Shown here piece by piece: positions 59,792 through 64,000 of a DNA stretch of 64,000 bases (the stretch's first letter is position 1; each line of letters begins with the position of its first letter). The position numbers were made by a program, and so were the translations under genes. The notes under the pieces are model-generated. The model saw only the letters and a list, made by a program, of their open reading frames with translations, did not search any database and was not told where the DNA came from. This stretch comes from Histomonas meleagridis (lineage: Eukaryota > Parabasalia > Tritrichomonadida > Dientamoebidae): positions 868,001-932,000 of the forward strand of contig WSYJ01000138.1 in NCBI GenBank assembly GCA_020186115.1, given 5' to 3'.

Positions 59792-60105
59792 TCAATAATG
59801 AAATGAAGTAATGCAACAGGAGTTATCTGAAGCAAATATCCATTCACCAGCTTTACAATTTGGAATTTTTAATGTTTTCATCATCTGATTTGAAAATAAG
59901 TAATCATATGCATTTTCTAAATTTCCCATACCAAAATTTTCACTTTTTGTTATTGAAAGAAATATTTTCCACAAATTGTTAATTTTGTAATTGATGCACA
60001 TGAAGAAAATACATAATCAACTGCTTCAGTTAAATCTGGAAATATACATTCTACTAAATAAAAATTCGAATACTCTATTTCCATTTTATCAAATACACTC
60101 TCACC
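59792..60105 (-). pseudogene. Degenerate LRR (BspA-like) fragment
   Basis: On the minus strand two short frames line up. The first (from about 60105) reads FPDLTEAVDYVFSSCASITK and so on to a TAA. The second, in another frame to 59792, reads GNLENAYDYLFSNQMMKTLK then IPNCKAGEWIFASD. The alternation of A-x-D-Y-x-F-S with L-x-I-P is that of BspA-type leucine-rich repeats. There is one shift and a stop, and no start or anchor, so it is a remnant. Confidence 0.45.
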
Positions 60106-60536
60106 GATTATTTAATTTTTGGTAACTAACTAAAGTAAAAAGAAAAACAATTTGTAAATGCCAAATCATCAACGAATGTTATAACATTTAGAAATGCAAT
60201 TTTATTTGCATAAATGCCAAAAATATTTATTTGTTTAATTTAGTGTTCATTTTAATAAAAAGCCTTTTGTAATTAACAAGAGTGGTTTTAAAATAATTTT
60301 GCTGATACAACAATTATAAATATTTATTCGAACTTTTTTTAATTTATCTGTTGAAAAGTCATTAGTTTAAGGAAGTTTTCAATTTTTGGGCGAACATAGA
60401 ACCGTATAAAGAACTATATCAATGTATGATTTTTTTTTCTGTTTTGATGACGCATCAACCGCATTTTAACTTTTTCATGGAAGTGGACGTTAATTTAGAA
60501 AACGGTTATTATTAAATAAAGTAGTCAAAACCCAAG
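60106..60536. other. Intergenic; promoter of the EPL1-like gene
   Basis: AT-rich; AACGGTTA at 60501-60508 lies 28 bases before ATG 60537. Nothing else is seen. Confidence 0.5.
60501..60508 (+). promoter_or_regulatory. MYB-element-like AACGGTTA
   Basis: Full-length match to the element found upstream of several genes here; 28 bases before ATG 60537. Confidence 0.4.
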
Positions 60537-61493
60537 ATGGGAGAAAGTCAAGTTTCCTCTAATTTCCCAGTTTCAATCAAAAAAGCACTGCCTGTTGTTA
60601 TTATGGACACATTTGAAAACATCAGAGAAGATAACACAGATTTTCTTTTAAGTCAAATTGATGCTTCTGAAAAGAATGAAAAAGATATTCTTCGTGTTGT
60701 CTCATCCAAAGAAAAAGAAGATGTCCCTGTTCCAGATATCAAAAATGTTGAAGGGCCAAATGTTTTTTTAAGCTCTGGTGTTTTCTTTGAAGCCCCCGAT
60801 CGTTGTTTTAATTTTGATAAAGATTATTTTGAGCCTCCGACATATAACGCTGATAAATCAGACCTTCTGTGGATTGAAGAATTCAACAAGAACCATAAAT
60901 TTCTTAAAATTAGTGTTAAAGATCTTGAATACATCTTCAATATTATCGAAAGTATTGTTAAAGATGGAGTATATGATGATCCAAAACTTCCTCAGGTTCT
61001 CTCTTTAGTGTCAGAACCTGCACCAGCATATGCAGTAATATCTGCCTTATATGAACATTGGCGCGAAAAAGATAAACAATATAACTCTGCAGTATCGTAT
61101 CGTGAGTTTCCACCAGACCACTGTCATTTACGTCAATCTGCTTCAACTGCTCATCGAAGTGCGAATAAGATAAGAAAACAATTAAACGACAATGATTACT
61201 TAAAGCGACTCAGAAAGGAACTTAAAGAGATCCAGAGACAAAGGGCTGAAGCTCTTCGTGTTCTCAAGGCTCAAGAAGAAAGACAATTTGAAGATGAGAT
61301 TTTTGTGCGACAAGCAATGAGGAAATTCCAGAAAAACAGTCAATCGATATCTATGATATGTCTTCCAAAGCCTACGCCAAAGCATGAATTTGATGTTGTG
61401 AATCAACCAACATCGGTTACATCAACAACTTTACCAGAGCCACCTTCGCATTCGTCTTTTTTGCAGTGGTGTCTGAAACAGACAAACATATAA
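60537..61493 (+). CDS. Enhancer of polycomb-like protein (EPL1/EPC)
   Basis: A 318-residue nuclear protein. The N-terminal 90 residues are disordered. The conserved EPC-A-like block reads DLLWIEEFNKNHKFLKISVK with YIFNIIESIVKD, then VISALYEHWREKDKQY, where animal and yeast EPL1 have a VYEYW motif. A long charged helix follows (NDNDYLKRLRKELKEIQRQR), equivalent to the EPL1 helix that binds the Esa1/Yng2/Eaf6 module. EPL1 is the scaffold of the NuA4 acetyltransferase core; Jade and BRPF proteins share the same block but add PHD fingers, which are absent here. The assignment rests on this order of motifs. Confidence 0.65.
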   Translation: MGESQVSSNFPVSIKKALPVVIMDTFENIREDNTDFLLSQIDASEKNEKDILRVVSSKEKEDVPVPDIKNVEGPNVFLSSGVFFEAPDRCFNFDKDYFEPPTYNADKSDLLWIEEFNKNHKFLKISVKDLEYIFNIIESIVKDGVYDDPKLPQVLSLVSEPAPAYAVISALYEHWREKDKQYNSAVSYREFPPDHCHLRQSASTAHRSANKIRKQLNDNDYLKRLRKELKEIQRQRAEALRVLKAQEERQFEDEIFVRQAMRKFQKNSQSISMICLPKPTPKHEFDVVNQPTSVTSTTLPEPPSHSSFLQWCLKQTNI

Positions 61494-61730
61494 TGAATTG
61501 TTATGTTTTACAAACAAATTGTTATTCAACACAAATTTTTGCGCATGGAATTATATTAAAATAAATCATGTTTTATAAAGATTTTCGGATATTTCCCATC
61601 TAATTTAATTTTTTTTTGTTGCTTCAATACTTTTTTGAAGAAAAAAAAATTTTTTTCTGTTGTAAAAAAATTAAAATGTTTACATACGGTTATTTAATGT
61701 GGTTGATCATTTAACATCACATTTCAAGTC
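61494..61730. promoter_or_regulatory. Intergenic with MYB-element-like ACGGTTA at 61686-61692
   Basis: Short spacer before the methyltransferase gene. ACGGTTA lies about 40 bases and an initiator TCACAT (61716-61721) about 10 bases before ATG 61731. Confidence 0.45.
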
Positions 61731-62333
61731 ATGAATAAAGTTAAGTCGAATGATTATTCAAGCCAAGAATATTGGGACTCAAAATATGCAGAAAAGGATA
61801 CAATTTTTGAGTGGCTTGAAGACTACAAAGAACTGAGTCCATATATAAATAAACATTTTTCCCATGATGCACACATTTTAATTCCTGGATGTGGGAATTC
61901 TGCAATCAGCGCTGATATGTATAGAGATGGTTTTATTCATATAGATAACATTGACTTTTCACCTGTATGTATTGAACAAATGAAAAGAAGATTTTCTGAC
62001 CTTGATCAAATGACCTGGAAGGTGATGGACATAAAAAATATGGGGTTTCCTGATAATACATTTGATATTGTCTTTGATAAAGGAACCCTTGATGCACTTA
62101 CATGTGGCGATGATGCAGAGACACAACTTTTCACTGCGTGTCAAGAATACATGCGAGTCCTTAAACCTGGCTGTATGGCCTACATTGTGTCATTTGGTCA
62201 AGCCCAAGATAGACTCGAATATTTTAACCCATCGAAAGACCACCCATGGATATTCGAAGGGTTTGATCTTTTAGACCGAGAAATCGCGCCGCACTCGTAC
62301 TATCATGTTTACAAGCTCCGAAAACCACAGTGA
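61731..62333 (+). CDS. METTL13/EEF1AKMT4-type methyltransferase
   Basis: A 200-residue SAM-dependent methyltransferase. Motif I is LIPGCGNSAISADMYRDGF, followed by the HIDNIDFSPVCIEQM acidic loop, MTWKVMDIKNMGFPDNTFD, and DKGTLDALTCGDD, which is the signature of the METTL13 N-domain/EEF1AKMT4 group. Those enzymes methylate lysine or the N-terminus of elongation factor 1A; the substrate here is inferred. The length fits a single-domain enzyme like EEF1AKMT4 rather than two-domain METTL13. The start YSSQEYWDSKYAEKD is also typical. No targeting signal. Confidence 0.85.
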   Translation: MNKVKSNDYSSQEYWDSKYAEKDTIFEWLEDYKELSPYINKHFSHDAHILIPGCGNSAISADMYRDGFIHIDNIDFSPVCIEQMKRRFSDLDQMTWKVMDIKNMGFPDNTFDIVFDKGTLDALTCGDDAETQLFTACQEYMRVLKPGCMAYIVSFGQAQDRLEYFNPSKDHPWIFEGFDLLDREIAPHSYYHVYKLRKPQ

Positions 62334-62561
62334 ATTGTGAAACATGTTTTTGTTAAACTCTTTCTTTGAGAACTTATTTCACTACTATTAAAATACTCTA
62401 AATTATTTACGGGCAAATTAAATCGATTTATCGTTAGAATTAAGAGTACTTAATCATGAAGAAGTTGATGAAAATTATATTATCTTATAAAGAAGGAAAT
62501 AAGACGATTTGTGATAATGTATCTTGAAGTTTTTCTTTGTCAAAAATTTTAATTTCATTAG
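62334..62561. other. Intergenic, left flank of the MITE
   Basis: No gene; ends in TAG (62559-62561), which is repeated after the element. Confidence 0.5.
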
Positions 62562-62943
62562 GAAAAACCATCAGTTATTTTCATAGTCATTCCATCAACT
62601 AATGTACATAAAAAGTTTCTCAAAAGTTTTGAAAATAATGAAGAAAAAAAAAATTTAAAAGTAAATTTAACTTTGAGAATAATCATGTGATTGAGTCAAA
62701 AAAATTTCTTCTTAAATCTCATTTTGCATCACCTTACACTAGTAAACTGTGTGAAGAAAATTAATTGGTTTAAACTTTCCAAAGCATTTATATATTTTGC
62801 CTTATGATACATAAGAAATAAAAAGGAGAAGATCATTATGAAGAACTACTAAAGAATTATTGGGAACTCCATAAGAATTATATTGAATACTTCAACTAAA
62901 GCTTGTTCAGCAAAATGATAATGAAAATAACTGATGGTTTTTC
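62562..62943. mobile_element. MITE candidate, 382 bp with perfect 23-bp terminal inverted repeats
   Basis: Positions 62562-62584 (starting GAAAAACCATCA) and 62921-62943 are perfect inverted copies, 23 of 23. The element is flanked on both sides by TAG (62559-62561 and 62944-62946), consistent with a 3-base target duplication. The inside is non-coding AT-rich sequence. Size, termini and lack of ORF fit a miniature inverted-repeat transposable element; the superfamily is unknown. Confidence 0.65.
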
Positions 62944-63160
62944 TAGAACGAACCAATAGCTTAGCCAAACTTTGATCAAAATTTAGGAAATATTTAATAT
63001 ATGCAATAAGTGTTCGTTCATTTCAAATTTGATCAATTTCCGAAAAATTATTTCAAAACTAAAATAAATAAAGGCCATCAATATTTACATTAAACATGCA
63101 TGTGTACATTTGAACTTTAAAACTGTAAATATGAAAAGTTTACTAAACACTAATTAGAGT
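62944..63160. other. Spacer right of the MITE
   Basis: Just over 200 bases of AT-rich sequence; nothing recognised. Confidence 0.5.
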
Positions 63161-63541
63161 TTAAAACAAACTATAAAAAGAATCTGAAAGGGGTTCGCAA
63201 TCTTTAGCAGGCTTTAGAATCACAGTAAAAGATGATGTTAGGCCATTAACAAATAATGGTATGGATTCTGTGATTTCTTCATTTAAATCAATGATTGCTC
63301 CATCAAGAGGAAGCAAAAGATCACCTTTATCAGTTTGGCAATAGACAGTGTTTCTTTGTATTTCACTGCCAATTTGTGCATTAAATAACATTATTGAAGA
63401 AATTGTTTTCGCAAAGTTTGGATCAAGCGTCAAAACATATAAACCATTTGGGAGGTGATGAACAATTTGTCTTCCATCTGTGAATGATTGGGTAAATCTG
63501 AGTTTCAATGCTCTTAGTTGTGAAGAATCAAGGTTCAGCAT
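63161..63541 (-). CDS. ABITRAM/Simiate-like protein
   Basis: A 126-residue protein. LPNGLYVLTLDPNFAK, the central KGDLLLPLDGAIIDLNEEIT and the closing FTVILKP follow the same order as in animal ABITRAM (FAM206A/Simiate), a small nuclear protein with a biotinyl/lipoyl-like hammerhead fold. The DGAIIDLNE turn corresponds to the RGRLMEVNE turn of animal proteins. It is shorter than animal forms because N- and C-terminal extensions are missing. An initiator TCACA overlaps the region just before the ATG, and AACCGTT lies 20 bases upstream at the very edge of the dispersed repeat. Confidence 0.55.
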   Translation of the reverse strand: MLNLDSSQLRALKLRFTQSFTDGRQIVHHLPNGLYVLTLDPNFAKTISSIMLFNAQIGSEIQRNTVYCQTDKGDLLLPLDGAIIDLNEEITESIPLFVNGLTSSFTVILKPAKDCEPLSDSFYSLF

Positions 63542-63565
63542 TGTGAGAATTGCAATTATAACGGT

Positions 63566-64000
63566 TCAAGCCTTAAATAGCTTTTGAGACACTTTTAAGA
63601 TAATACATAGAACAGTGATTGCAACAAACTTTTTTTGGGAAAAATTAAAGAAAAATCAATTTTTTTTAATAAACACATTTTTTCTTTTATTAATAACTTT
63701 TATAAAGATTATATAATATTACATGTGTAATTTAACTAATGATTGATTTTCATTTTACATAGAGATTTTTATGGATATCTATAGATAGATATTCACTTAT
63801 TTTTTAAGGAAAAAAAAAAAAAAAAAATTTATAGAAGTATGTTGATATCTTTATATGATTTGAATCAATATATTATTAATCGTAAATTCGAAAACACTTT
63901 TGATGACTACATATATTGCGCTTAAATTTAAAAGAAATGATTTTGAACATATAATAAATATAAAAAATGATGAAGATGTTTTTATTATCTAAGATTTTAA
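63566..64000 (-). repeat. Dispersed repeat, copy B, running off the window
   Basis: Reverse-complement copy of 24207-24640, nearly identical over 430 bases. Its inner border (63566) is only 25 bases before the ABITRAM-like ATG. It differs at 63811-63828, where an uninterrupted A-run of about 18 replaces a mixed sequence. It continues past the window end. Confidence 0.9.

Overview
This window looks like nuclear DNA of a parabasalid (trichomonad) protist, probably Tritrichomonas or a close relative. The sequence is very AT-rich and the genes are compact and nearly all intronless. Many start codons are preceded within about 5-35 bases by a TCA[CT][AT] motif, which matches the Trichomonas initiator. 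Saposin-like (SAPLIP) proteins, BspA-type leucine-rich-repeat proteins and large ankyrin-repeat proteins, all expanded families in trichomonads, are present. The species call is an inference from these traits.

Layout. 1-8 kb: the C-terminal two thirds of a beta-adaptin, two tandem SAPLIP genes, a membrane protein, and an actin gene with one extra base in its frame. 8.5-11.9 kb: a decayed C2H2 zinc-finger frame of about 1,080 codons with seven internal stops and no frameshift, starting 14 bases after a tRNA-Lys(UUU) gene. 12-19 kb: a small unknown gene, a Cyc8/Ssn6-like TPR protein, an alpha-phosphohexomutase of bacterial type and a TRAPPC11-like protein. 20.8-29.3 kb: an accessory block with two ankyrin genes built of rigid 170-bp modules, a long dispersed repeat and a broken BspA-like gene. 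29.5-44 kb: a DDX11/CHL1 helicase, a Ras-like GTPase, a MED13-like protein, an unknown protein, an ARL GTPase interrupted by three 23-24 nt introns, an EDC4-like protein, a small securin-like protein, a redox-inactive PDI-like protein and a Rab. 44-56.5 kb: a BEACH/WD40 giant and a CHD-type remodeler. 56.8-63.6 kb: an unknown protein without an ATG, a Tctex-1 dynein light chain, ARPC4, a degenerate LRR fragment, an EPL1-like protein, a METTL13-like methyltransferase, a 382-bp MITE candidate and an ABITRAM/Simiate-like protein. The right edge is an inverted copy of the repeat at 24.2 kb.

Most intact genes are housekeeping: vesicle traffic (AP beta, TRAPPC11, Rab, BEACH), cytoskeleton (actin, ARPC4, dynein light chain), transcription and chromatin (Cyc8, MED13, CHD, EPL1) and genome maintenance (DDX11, securin candidate). 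They are single transcription units on both strands with no operon-like arrangement. The strongest novelties are the ultra-short introns of the ARL gene, the ankyrin arrays whose frame is broken at every spacer while every module is intact, and the nonsense-only decay of the zinc-finger frame beside the tRNA.
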